DNA of 64,000 bases from Paenibacillus dauci (GTDB lineage Bacteria; Bacillota; Bacilli; Paenibacillales; Paenibacillaceae): positions 62,001-126,000 of the forward strand of contig NZ_LAQQ01000008.1 of assembly GCF_000971985.1 (NCBI RefSeq). Direction: 5' to 3'. The notes below the pieces were generated by a model. The model had not been told where the DNA came from, searched no databases, and was given only the letters and a program-made list of their open reading frames with translations. A program made the translations under genes and the position numbers. Of the stretch, positions 54,093-62,657 are shown one piece after another; the first letter of the stretch is position 1, and each line of letters begins with the position of its first letter.

Positions 54093-54863
54093 CTACAGAT
54101 TGGCATGGAACAGCTTGAGCGTCTGGCGCAGATCCTGTACAGGCACCTGTCCCGGTGCGGACTCATTGCGCAGGGAACCGAATGTCAGCGCCGAGCCGAA
54201 TAATTCGCCGGCTATCCGGCTAACCATGCCTTTACCGGACATGGAGATTGTGATGATAGGATGATTGGTCTGTTCATGCATGGTGCAGGTAGCATCCAGC
54301 AGAGTCAGCACATCGCTGTTTTTTTGCGGCATCATGGATATTTTGGGAATATCCCCGCCAAGCTCCAGCGCCTTATGCATACGGGACAGCAGTTCTTCTT
54401 TGGGCGGTGTCTGCTGGAAATCATGATTGGAGATAATAACATGCATATCATGCTGATGAGCCATATCAATGATCGAACGAATACGATCTTCATTCATAAA
54501 CAGTTCGATATCCACCAGATCTGCCTGACCCGCAAGAATTACTTCCTCGTTCAAACGGAAATAGGCGTCCTCATCAATATCACGCTCTCCACCTTCCCGG
54601 CTTGTGCGGAATGTGAAGATCAGCGGACGGGATGGCAGAATCGCCCGGATGCTGTTGAGCGCTTCTTTGACTTTGCCAGTGTCTTCTACCTCTTCATAGA
54701 AGTCGACGCGCCATTCGACTACATCTACATCTGCTGCCTGCATCGCCAGCGCTTCCTGACGAATTTCCTCTATCGTTGTGCCAATAAGGGATACACAGAT
54801 CTTCGGTATGCCTTCTCCGATGCTTACATGCTTGGCAATTACAGGTTTGATTGTCTGAGCCAT
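54093..54863 (-). CDS. aroD: type I 3-dehydroquinate dehydratase
   Basis: 256 residues from ATG at 54863 (CAAAGGAGTAGTTGAAA upstream). Class I fold with EWRVDFYE near the N-terminus, TFRTSREGG, the catalytic His in VIISNHDFQQTP and the Schiff-base Lys in DIPKISMMP. Converts 3-dehydroquinate to 3-dehydroshikimate. No other shikimate gene lies close by. An isolated copy like this can work in biosynthesis or in quinate use; not resolved here. Confidence 0.93.
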   Translation of the reverse strand: MAQTIKPVIAKHVSIGEGIPKICVSLIGTTIEEIRQEALAMQAADVDVVEWRVDFYEEVEDTGKVKEALNSIRAILPSRPLIFTFRTSREGGERDIDEDAYFRLNEEVILAGQADLVDIELFMNEDRIRSIIDMAHQHDMHVIISNHDFQQTPPKEELLSRMHKALELGGDIPKISMMPQKNSDVLTLLDATCTMHEQTNHPIITISMSGKGMVSRIAGELFGSALTFGSLRNESAPGQVPVQDLRQTLKLFHANL

Positions 54864-55133
54864 TTTCAACTACTCCTTTGTCTAGTCTATACCAGTTGAA
54901 TGAAGTATATACGGAAATTGAAATCAGCACAATTGTATTACCTTGGCGAACCGAATATGCGCCACTGCCCGAATAACCGCCTGTGCTTCATTCGTTCTGC
55001 TATTGATCCTATACCCCTTTATACCACTCCTGAAAGGGCAAAATAACTGCAGATTCGTCCGTCTCCATATTCTTATTCAATCACGCAAACTACTATTCAT
55101 CTGTGCCTGCTTTCCAGCATCTGGCCCATAGGT

Positions 55134-56144
55134 TCAACCGGCAATTTTGCGATAGGTTTCGTCATCACACAGTATGAACAATCGGGCTTCCGTAGGGATC
55201 GTCTCGGATAGCTTGCGATTAATCGTCATATCATTGCGGTCACTAATCAACGTTGCTCCCAGAGATAACAACTGCTGAAAAGCATCTCCGTATGTTTTCC
55301 ATTCCGGCCGCGGGACGATCGGGAACAGATCTTCACCATAACGGCGGTTGAGCAGCTGGTTGATAATATCGTTATTGCCTTCATTCAGCGCGGATCGTAC
55401 CGCCAATCGGGAGATGGCATCATGGGACAATACAAATTCATTAATATGAATATGGTGAAAATTCTTGATATGGTTTTCCAGCATAATTTCTACTGTAGTA
55501 TGTACCTGAGGAGACAGCCGTTCAATACTGGATGCTACCAGCAGCGACTTGCCATCGACCAGTGAAGCATCATCAATCCGGGAATCCGCGAAAATAATAG
55601 CCGACTGCGCCTGCTGGATATTCGCTTGGTTCAGCGTCTCGTCCCGCGTCGGATCTCCATGAACATAATGGACTTGTGGATGGTCGTGCGGATGCTTTTC
55701 CAGTTCATCGATAATGATGATATCCAGCTCCGGATTGCTGGAAAATAGCTCGTCAATCGCATACTGTGCTTTTTTGCTCCAGTTGATAATGATCACATGA
55801 TTCTTGCCGGTATACGCCAATTTGCCCGCTTCCTTTCTGCGATTGTATTCTCCAAGGGAGTCGATAATTTTGCCGATAATCAGACTGAGCAGGCCAATAC
55901 CAAAGATATATAGGAAAATAGTAAAAATCTTGCCCACAATCGACTCCATGAAATAATCCCCATATCCTACCGTCGCCATCGTCGTCAGCACCCAGTAGAG
56001 CGCATTGAACCAATGGGTAAAGGTATCTGGCTCCAGGGCATAAGCGATTGTCGAACTGAGCAGTACAAACAGGATCGTAGTCGCGGCCAGCACGGATTTG
56101 CGCATCCGCAGCAGCTTACGGGATATCCTGATAATAATATGCAT
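55134..56144 (-). CDS. two-helix potassium channel with TrkA-N (RCK) domain, YugO-like
   Basis: 336 residues from ATG at 56144 (AGAGGAGGAGAAGCT upstream). Two helices flank the pore loop with selectivity filter TVGYGD (residues 59-64). The cytoplasmic RCK domain (about 108-230) begins KNHVIIINWSKKAQYAI, the GWS-type variant also found in B. subtilis YugO, the channel tied to electrical signalling in biofilms; equivalence is inferred. A further C-terminal domain follows. Divergent from the VTT-domain gene. Confidence 0.88.
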   Translation of the reverse strand: MHIIIRISRKLLRMRKSVLAATTILFVLLSSTIAYALEPDTFTHWFNALYWVLTTMATVGYGDYFMESIVGKIFTIFLYIFGIGLLSLIIGKIIDSLGEYNRRKEAGKLAYTGKNHVIIINWSKKAQYAIDELFSSNPELDIIIIDELEKHPHDHPQVHYVHGDPTRDETLNQANIQQAQSAIIFADSRIDDASLVDGKSLLVASSIERLSPQVHTTVEIMLENHIKNFHHIHINEFVLSHDAISRLAVRSALNEGNNDIINQLLNRRYGEDLFPIVPRPEWKTYGDAFQQLLSLGATLISDRNDMTINRKLSETIPTEARLFILCDDETYRKIAG

Positions 56145-56253
56145 AGCTTCTCCTCCTCTACTTTCATAAAATATCACGATAGACCATTCTGCGGCTACAC
56201 ATATTGTTATAATAAATAGAAATGATCCTACGAATTGAAAGGATATACATACC

Positions 56254-56862
56254 ATGGATATATCGGAACTACTATCTGCTATTAACGAGGAGAATCTGAG
56301 ACGCTGGATGAACGATTATCGGTCACTCGGTCCGCTGATCAGTATTCTGATTCCTTTTCTCAAATCCTTTATTCCGCCGATGCCTACTATTGTCGTACTC
56401 GGGGTTAACGCTGCTGTATATGGGCTATGGCTGGGATTCCTGTACTCCTATATCGGTATTATCGGAGGCTCTCTCACGGCTTTTCTACTGATTCGCAAGC
56501 TGTCGCAGCACCGTTATCTGACCCGGATCGTACAGCGTCCACGCGTCGAACGGACAAGGCGCTGGGTCAGGGATAATGGGTTCAATTATGTATTTCTGCT
56601 GAGTCTGTTCCCGGTTGGCCCATTTACACTGCTCAATCTTGCTGCCGGTCTCAGCGGAATCCGTTTCCGCTCGTTCCTGATCGCTATTTTATTCGGACGG
56701 GGTGTAATGGTATTTGCAGTGTCTTTTATTGGAGCAGACTTTGCACTGTACTGGGAACAGCCCTGGTATCTGGTGTGGGTAGTATTGTTTATCTTTATCT
56801 GTCTGGTCATCAGCCGCCGGATCGAAGCTTATTTCAGCCGCAAAGACCAGGATAATATGTAA
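56254..56862 (+). CDS. TVP38/TMEM64-family (VTT-domain) membrane protein, first of pair
   Basis: 202 residues. Hydrophobic with about six segments; the conserved VTT features are SFIPPMPTIVVLGVNAAVYG, a central WVRDNGFNYVFLLSLFPVGPF and GIRFRSFLIAILFGRG. The family probably moves or scrambles lipids. The next gene is a clear paralogue 96 bp downstream. AAAGGATATACATACC precedes the ATG. Exact role unknown. Confidence 0.88.
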   Translation: MDISELLSAINEENLRRWMNDYRSLGPLISILIPFLKSFIPPMPTIVVLGVNAAVYGLWLGFLYSYIGIIGGSLTAFLLIRKLSQHRYLTRIVQRPRVERTRRWVRDNGFNYVFLLSLFPVGPFTLLNLAAGLSGIRFRSFLIAILFGRGVMVFAVSFIGADFALYWEQPWYLVWVVLFIFICLVISRRIEAYFSRKDQDNM

Positions 56863-56958
56863 AAAGATTCTCTTTCACACCATGTCACCGGGGGTGCAGA
56901 TGGGTAATAACCTATTAACAATGTTACCCAGCGAACGATGGAGAGAGGATTTGACTGC

Positions 56959-57624
56959 ATGGAAATAACAACACAGCTGCTTTCCGCGCTGAATGAGCAG
57001 GGAATTACACAGCTTATGGAGCAGTACCAGTCGTTCGGGCCTCTAGGCAGCATGCTGCTGGCTTTTCTGATTTCCTTTATTCCTCCACTCCCTACAATTG
57101 TAGTGATCGGGCTCAATGGAGCTTCCAATGGATTATGGGCAGGCTTTGTATTTTCCTGGATCGGCATCATGGCTGGTATTCTGACGGTATTCGGTCTGGT
57201 ACGTCAGCTGTCCCATTATGAATATGTTCAGCGATTTGCCCACCGCAAAAGTGTCAGTAAAAGTCTCGAATGGATTGAGAAGAACGGATTTATTTACCTT
57301 TTCATGCTCAGTCTGCTGCCGTTTGGTCCGTTTACGATGATGCATATTGCTGCAGGGCTAAGTGGCATTCGCTTTCGCTCTTTCCTCGCAGCGACTGCGC
57401 TCGGACGGGGAATTATGATTTTCACCGTATCGTATATCGGCTCCGATCTGAACAGCTATCTCGATAATCCATGGCAACTGGTACCGGTAGTTGCGTTTAT
57501 CGCCATCGGCTTCCTGATCGCACGTAAAATGGATAGCTGGTTTGGACGCCACAATGCGAAGACGATAGTTATCGGCGAATTGGAATTAGAGCAGGAACCT
57601 CAGAGCTGCAAGACCGGATTGTAA
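56959..57624 (+). CDS. TVP38/TMEM64-family (VTT-domain) membrane protein, second of pair
   Basis: 221 residues from ATG at 56959 (GAGAGAGGATTTGACTGC upstream). Same layout as its neighbour: SFIPPLPTIVVIGLNGAS, WIEKNGFIYLFMLSLLPFGPF, GIRFRSFLAATALGRG. The two proteins agree over most of their length. Co-transcription with the first is likely; the terminator follows this gene. Tandem duplication suggests different partners or conditions. Confidence 0.88.
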   Translation: MEITTQLLSALNEQGITQLMEQYQSFGPLGSMLLAFLISFIPPLPTIVVIGLNGASNGLWAGFVFSWIGIMAGILTVFGLVRQLSHYEYVQRFAHRKSVSKSLEWIEKNGFIYLFMLSLLPFGPFTMMHIAAGLSGIRFRSFLAATALGRGIMIFTVSYIGSDLNSYLDNPWQLVPVVAFIAIGFLIARKMDSWFGRHNAKTIVIGELELEQEPQSCKTGL

Positions 57625-57678
57625 GCAAGATAATCGCGATAACCAATCATCGTTAACGAAATTATAATCCGAATTTAT

Positions 57679-57711
57679 AAAAAAAGAGACCTGTAGAGGA
57701 TCTCTTTTTTA
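57679..57711 (+). terminator. intrinsic terminator
   Basis: AAAAAAGAGA with TCTCTTTTTT around an 11-nt loop, ending in a run of six T. Confidence 0.85.
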
Positions 57712-57836
57712 TTGCTTGTTTGGGTATTTGTATCTTCATTTCATCCTTATTAACAGCAGATTTTACGTACATTCATCTGGTCATCTGTTTTTGAAAAGGC
57801 TGCTACATCTTTATCGTCAGCATCGTTTGATCCTTA

Positions 57837-58595
57837 TCAAAAAGTATATGCTTCGCCATCTTCCGGTACCAGCAGCCGATCGGACATGCCTTTTTCCGTA
57901 GCATAACTTTTCAATTCCGCTCTCGACAATGCCCAGTGGTTCACGGCTTCCATATGCACCGAGAGGATATGTGCCTGCGGTGCAGCCTGATACACTTCAT
58001 ATATATCTTCTTTACCCATGACGAGCGAACCGCCCTCCAGGAACTGATTATCTCCGCCATTAACAACGATAACCTGCGGCTGGTGGGTATCGATAACTTC
58101 CTGTACTGCGCTGTACCAGACGGTGTCACCGGCGATATACAGATTCTTCTCCTCGGGATGCTTGAGTACGACGCCGCATACCTGACCGGTTCTTTGAAGG
58201 ATCTCGCCGCGGCCATGCTCGCCTTTGGTTTTGATCAGCTGGATTCCTTCGAAAAGTGTATTTTCCTGCAGTACTTCTACATTAACGAATCCATCCTGCT
58301 TCACCTGCACGGCGTCTTCTTCGTTTTGTACGAACATTTTGATGTCTTTGGGCAGCAGTTGTTTGGCAGCGTCATCGTAATGATCCAGATGGAGATGCGT
58401 CACGATTACTGCATCCACGTCGATAATGTCCTTTACCGGAACAGGCAGACCGACCAGCGGATTCATCTGATCATCGCGCAGTGAAGGGGAAAATGGTGGA
58501 TAAACACCTTGTTCGGCCAGAAACGGATCGACCAGAAATTTTCTGCCTGCATATTGGATCACCAGTGTGGCATTGCGGATAAGTTGTATATTCAT
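57837..58595 (-). CDS. MBL-fold metallo-hydrolase (UlaG/UPF0173-like)
   Basis: 252 residues. The metallo-beta-lactamase motif HLHLDHYD (His67, His69, Asp71, His72) and the later GDTVWYSA and SVHMEAVNHW supply metal ligands. Opening MNIQLIRNATLVIQYAGRKFLVDPF is typical of MBL hydrolases acting on phosphoesters or lactones. The substrate is unknown. Divergent from an Lrp regulator with 138 bp between, suggesting that regulator controls it. Confidence 0.88.
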   Translation of the reverse strand: MNIQLIRNATLVIQYAGRKFLVDPFLAEQGVYPPFSPSLRDDQMNPLVGLPVPVKDIIDVDAVIVTHLHLDHYDDAAKQLLPKDIKMFVQNEEDAVQVKQDGFVNVEVLQENTLFEGIQLIKTKGEHGRGEILQRTGQVCGVVLKHPEEKNLYIAGDTVWYSAVQEVIDTHQPQVIVVNGGDNQFLEGGSLVMGKEDIYEVYQAAPQAHILSVHMEAVNHWALSRAELKSYATEKGMSDRLLVPEDGEAYTF

Positions 58596-58733
58596 AATTA
58601 ATACTCCTTTGTATGGAAATGAGATTTGTATTTGGCTGTACCTCTATTTTATACTGGGAGAAATTATGGTTTACATGGATAAGATCAAGTCTTTGAAGCA
58701 TTTGACTTGATTTCTGAAAGGATTGGGATAGAT

Positions 58734-59141
58734 ATGGATCAAGTCGACAAACAGATTATCGAGGAGCTGTCCCGTAACAGCCGGATCACGATGAAGCAGT
58801 TGGGTGAAAAGGTACACCTCACCGGACAAGCAGCTTCTTCCCGGTTAGCCCGGCTGGAGGATCAGGGCATTATCGAAGGTTATACGATCAGGGTTAATCA
58901 GGAAAAGGTAGGCTATACGGTACATGCTTTTATCAGTATTTTCACGCAGAACACGTATCATCAGCCTTATCTTTCCTTTTTGAAAACGCAGGAACCATTT
59001 GTGATTCACAACTATAAAATCAGCGGAGACAGCTGTTATTTGCTGGAATGCCAGTTTCCGTCCAATGCAGTGCTGGACGAGTTTCTAGTGGGCCTTAATC
59101 GGCATGTCAATTACAAGCTGTCGATTGTGATCAACAAATGA
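58734..59141 (+). CDS. Lrp/AsnC-family transcriptional regulator
   Basis: 135 residues from ATG at 58734 (GAAAGGATTGGGATAG upstream; TTG at 58707 is less likely). HTH near the start (DKQIIEELSRNSRITMKQLG, then HLTGQAASSRLARLED) and a C-terminal RAM-type ligand domain (VHAFISIF, SGDSCYLLECQF). It binds an amino acid or similar. Divergent from the metallo-hydrolase, the likely target. Confidence 0.9.
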   Translation: MDQVDKQIIEELSRNSRITMKQLGEKVHLTGQAASSRLARLEDQGIIEGYTIRVNQEKVGYTVHAFISIFTQNTYHQPYLSFLKTQEPFVIHNYKISGDSCYLLECQFPSNAVLDEFLVGLNRHVNYKLSIVINK

Positions 59142-59198
59142 TTGGTTGCTGGAGTAGTGGTATTTGAGATAGTGACTGCCAGTAATGAATATGTCTCC

Positions 59199-59253
59199 AA
59201 AAAAGCAAGGGTAGATCTCAGGCATGGATTGCTGGCGTCTATCCTTACTTTTT
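59199..59253. terminator. bidirectional hairpin terminator
   Basis: AAAAAGCAAGGGTAGA pairs, with a few G-T or mismatched positions, to TCTATCCTTACTTTTT; between convergent genes. Confidence 0.75.
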
Positions 59254-59315
59254 ATTCTTGTTGATATTTATATAGTGCTGCTGATATTTTTAGGGCTGGA
59301 TAAAAAGATTTAGAA

Positions 59316-60929
59316 TCACCAGGAAGCAATAGCACCATCTGTACGCATTTCTGTGCCACCGATCAGGACGCCGGTCTGTTCATCGCGAAGAATGATCTGA
59401 CCGCGTCCAAAGCTGCCGGCACTGTTGGCGCGGCGGATCTGGTGTCCCATACGCATCAGACTCTGGGCGAGATGATCTGGGAAGCCGTGTTCCACTTCTA
59501 TGACTTTGCCTTCCAGCCATTGCCATCTTGGTGCATCCAGAGCTGCCTGCGGGTTCAGGCCAAAGTCGATCATATTCATCACAACCTGAACATGTCCCTG
59601 GGGCTGCATAAATCCACCCATCACGCCAAATGGGCCGATCGGCTTGCCGTCCTTGGTCAGAAAGCCGGGAATAATCGTATGGTATGTTTTTTTGCCCGGT
59701 TCCAGACGATTGTCATGAGCAGGATCAAGTGCAAACGAATGACCGCGGTTTTGCATGGCGATACCTGTACCCGGAATCACAATTCCTGAGCCAAAGCCCA
59801 TATAATTGCTCTGAATATAAGACACCATATTCCCTTCGCTATCAGCTGTCGCAAGGTAGACTGTCCCTCCTGCCTGCGGCTGGCCCGGCTTCGGCTCAAG
59901 GGCTTCATCTCCAATCAGTACACGCCGCGCGGCAGCATACGTATCCGATAGCAGATGCTCGGCTCGCGTTGTCATTTTGTCTTCCTGTGTAATGTATTGA
60001 AGTCCATCACTGAATGCCAGCTTCATCGCTTCGAACTGCTTGTGATGGGTATCGACTGTATCACGACCGGTGAATTCGTAGCCTTTGAGAATATTCAGTG
60101 CCATCAGGGCAATCAGTCCCTGACCGGCTGGCGGGATCTCCCATACCTCATAGCCCCGGTAGTTAACCGAGATCGGATCGATCCATTCGGGAGCAAAAGC
60201 TGCCAAATCTTCTTTGCGCAGAAATCCGCCGTATTGCCGCGAATGCACATCGATCTGCTCAGCCAGTTCTCCACGGTAAAAGGATTCCGCACCGGTCTCT
60301 GCAATACTGCGGAGTGTGGCCGCATGCCCAGGGGAACGCCACATTTCTCCGATTCGCGGTGCACGTCCATCCGGTGCGAAGGTATCAAACCAGCTGCGAT
60401 ATTGTTCACCGGTCAGGGTATCCGAGAACCGCTTGTAGGCGAGCTGCCAGTAATAGCCGAGTGTTGGGGAAACAGGGAATCCCTGCTCGGCATAATCAAT
60501 AGCAGGCTGCAGCACTTCACTCAGCGGCAGCTTGCCAAAGCGGTCCGAGAGCGCTTTCCATGCTGCCGGAACACCTGGAACTGTGACGGGTGTCCAGCCA
60601 TAGGTAGGCATCCGCTCATGTCCGGCAGCTTTTACCGCATCTATAGAAATGGATGCAGGCGCCGGACCATTGGCATTCAGACCATGCAGCTGGTCTTTGG
60701 CCCATACGATGGCAAAAGCATCTCCACCGATTCCATTGGAAGTCGGTTCTACGACCGTAAGACAGGCAGCAGTAGCTATTGCGGCGTCGATAGCATTGCC
60801 ACCTTTGCGCAGAATATCGAGCCCCGCCTGTGCTGCCAGCGGCTGGGAAGTAGCAACCATTCCGTTACGTGCATAGACCGAATGACGCTGGGATGGGTAC
60901 GGGTGAGACAAAGGATCATAGGATATCAT
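59316..60929 (-). CDS. gamma-glutamyltransferase family protein
   Basis: 537 residues. The precursor fold is complete: ARNGMVATSQPLAAQAGLDIL, RKGGNAIDAAIA, GIGGDAFAIVW, and the autocleavage site GGTVYLATAD with Thr356 as likely nucleophile, then SYIQSNYMGFGSG. There is no signal peptide, so it should act inside the cell, unlike B. subtilis Ggt. The substrate may be a gamma-glutamyl amide or cephalosporin-like compound. Directly behind the phosphotransferase gene (23 bp). Confidence 0.9.
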   Translation of the reverse strand: MISYDPLSHPYPSQRHSVYARNGMVATSQPLAAQAGLDILRKGGNAIDAAIATAACLTVVEPTSNGIGGDAFAIVWAKDQLHGLNANGPAPASISIDAVKAAGHERMPTYGWTPVTVPGVPAAWKALSDRFGKLPLSEVLQPAIDYAEQGFPVSPTLGYYWQLAYKRFSDTLTGEQYRSWFDTFAPDGRAPRIGEMWRSPGHAATLRSIAETGAESFYRGELAEQIDVHSRQYGGFLRKEDLAAFAPEWIDPISVNYRGYEVWEIPPAGQGLIALMALNILKGYEFTGRDTVDTHHKQFEAMKLAFSDGLQYITQEDKMTTRAEHLLSDTYAAARRVLIGDEALEPKPGQPQAGGTVYLATADSEGNMVSYIQSNYMGFGSGIVIPGTGIAMQNRGHSFALDPAHDNRLEPGKKTYHTIIPGFLTKDGKPIGPFGVMGGFMQPQGHVQVVMNMIDFGLNPQAALDAPRWQWLEGKVIEVEHGFPDHLAQSLMRMGHQIRRANSAGSFGRGQIILRDEQTGVLIGGTEMRTDGAIASW

Positions 60930-60952
60930 CGAATACCTCCAATTGATTGGGA

Positions 60953-61834
60953 TTATACATCTATGAGAAATTCATTTTGTTGTAGCCATGGATTGGCTGC
61001 TATCAGAGTAGATGCTTTTTTTAATACGCCAGGATGTCTGGGAGCATTATTCATACGATATTGCAGTGCCCAGCGAAGGATGCAAAAGGCGGTGAATGAT
61101 TCCAGTTCTTCCTCGGCTGACGGGTTGATATTCAGATAGGCTTTGCGGAAAACAGCCGCATATCTGCCAGAGACATAGAGCTCCAGAATAAGCAGCGACC
61201 AGGCCAGATCGATTCGTGCATCGCCCAGCTGTACATTGGTCCAGTCAATGATTGTATAGTGCTGATCCAGCATTACGATATTATTGAGATGGTAATCGGC
61301 ATGGATAATCCGATCCTGACGCATTAGAGAGTCTATCGGTATTCTGGACAAACATTCACTAATATCCGAATGCTGATCAAGTTGTTGAAAAAAGTACTGT
61401 ACTGGATCATACAGAGGCAAGCCGACCTGATGCAGCCGAGCAGGTTCAAGTTTATGTAAATCGGCGAGTGCTGCTGCCAATCGTGCTGTATCACGGGTAC
61501 TCAGTTTGTTAACCGGCATCCCATTATAGCTGGTGATCAGGATATCATGTCCTTCTGGATCGGTTCCATAAGCCACAGGCACCGGTACAGGAATGCCGGT
61601 ATGCTGCTGGTGCAGCTGTTCGAGTAGATCATACTGCAGTTCCACATTAGGACGAGAAGATTGATTCCAATGCTTAAATACATACTGTCCTGTCGATGTG
61701 CCCAATAACACGACCTGCGCTTCAAATCCCGGATGCAGCGGGCTGGTTCGAAGTATGCCCTGTTCCTGCTCCAGCAATAGCTGATCCATTGTCTCGCTAT
61801 ACCGTTTCCATTCAATCTGCCCAAAATAAAGCAT
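60953..61834 (-). CDS. phosphotransferase (APH/choline kinase-like) family protein
   Basis: 293 residues. A kinase-like fold: IIHADYHLNNIV (Brenner motif, catalytic Asp) and IIDWTNVQLGDARIDLAW (metal-binding Asp region), with an N-terminal nucleotide loop around EAQVVLLGTSTGQYVFKHW. Relatives phosphorylate aminoglycosides, choline, homoserine or macrolides; no clear resistance signature is present. In an operon with the gamma-glutamyltransferase gene. Confidence 0.88.
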   Translation of the reverse strand: MLYFGQIEWKRYSETMDQLLLEQEQGILRTSPLHPGFEAQVVLLGTSTGQYVFKHWNQSSRPNVELQYDLLEQLHQQHTGIPVPVPVAYGTDPEGHDILITSYNGMPVNKLSTRDTARLAAALADLHKLEPARLHQVGLPLYDPVQYFFQQLDQHSDISECLSRIPIDSLMRQDRIIHADYHLNNIVMLDQHYTIIDWTNVQLGDARIDLAWSLLILELYVSGRYAAVFRKAYLNINPSAEEELESFTAFCILRWALQYRMNNAPRHPGVLKKASTLIAANPWLQQNEFLIDV

Positions 61835-62066
61835 AGCTTCACCTCCGTTCAGCGATTACGAGCCAAGCAACGTAATTTTCTTCATCCATAACGGTTCTGC
61901 ATATCCCATAGAATACCCTTTTTAATTCCCATGATGATTACCAGATCTGCCCATTATACTCAAACCCAAACTATCCCACTTTTGCCCTGATTCAGCTGGG
62001 AGCAGCAGAATTAGCAGGGCAAAAGGTAAATAGTGATCAATATGTAGGTTGATCCGGTAAAAAACA

Positions 62067-62107
62067 AAAACCGCTGTCAGACACTCCTGTCTGCAGCGGT
62101 TTTTTAT
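62067..62107 (-). terminator. intrinsic terminator of the pilus operon
   Basis: AAAACCGCTG-CAGACA with TGTCTG-CAGCGGTTTT around CTCC; on the minus strand followed by TTTTTGTTTTTT. Downstream of pilO. Confidence 0.85.
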
Positions 62108-62108
62108 T

Positions 62109-62657
62109 TTATTGAACCGTATAATAAGCGGTAAATGTTACTTTGGCCGTTAGAATCGGCTGATAAGGCTGTTCAAAGCTGAAAGAGTCAATCGTGACGA
62201 GACGCGGCATCTTTTGCAGCTGATTCATCCATTCATGAATCTGTGCATAACCGCCTTCGATCTCGGCATTCATCTGAACTTGTCCGGCCTGAATTCCAAC
62301 AGGAACACCGACACTATTACCGGCATCTCCCGGCAGGATTTGCTGGAACTCGATATTGGCCAGACGTGTACGACTTTTGTTGCTCACCTGTTCCAATGCA
62401 GTTAGCAGCTGTTCACTCGCATCCTGATCCGGCACAGCTGTCGTAACGGCAGCATTGTCAGTCTGGTGGCTTTGCAGCTCGGCGATCCGTGTCTGTAGCA
62501 GCTGTCCTTCCTGCTGCAGTTCCGTAATATTCTGTGTATACGTGTCGGTCTGTTCACCAAGTGGACGGACAACCAGCATATAGACAGCGAGCAGGATAAT
62601 GAACAGCAAGGCCAGACCCAATATAATCGAAGAGCGATATTTATTCAGTTGTTCCAT
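62109..62657 (-). CDS. type IV pilus inner-membrane platform protein PilO-like
   Basis: 182 residues from ATG at 62657 (AAGGAGGATAGCA upstream). One N-terminal helix (IILGLALLFIILLAVYMLVV), a coiled coil (LQQEGQLLQTRIAELQSHQ) and a C-terminal alpha/beta domain, the layout of PilO. Overlaps the end of the PilM-PilN gene by 17 bp. Part of the alignment complex linking the pilus motor to the cell envelope. Confidence 0.85.
   Translation of the reverse strand: MEQLNKYRSSIILGLALLFIILLAVYMLVVRPLGEQTDTYTQNITELQQEGQLLQTRIAELQSHQTDNAAVTTAVPDQDASEQLLTALEQVSNKSRTRLANIEFQQILPGDAGNSVGVPVGIQAGQVQMNAEIEGGYAQIHEWMNQLQKMPRLVTIDSFSFEQPYQPILTAKVTFTAYYTVQ

Noticed and set aside
59955-61139. 394-codon plus-strand open frame across the ggt and phosphotransferase genes
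   Set aside because: Spans two real genes on the other strand and has no recognisable domain.
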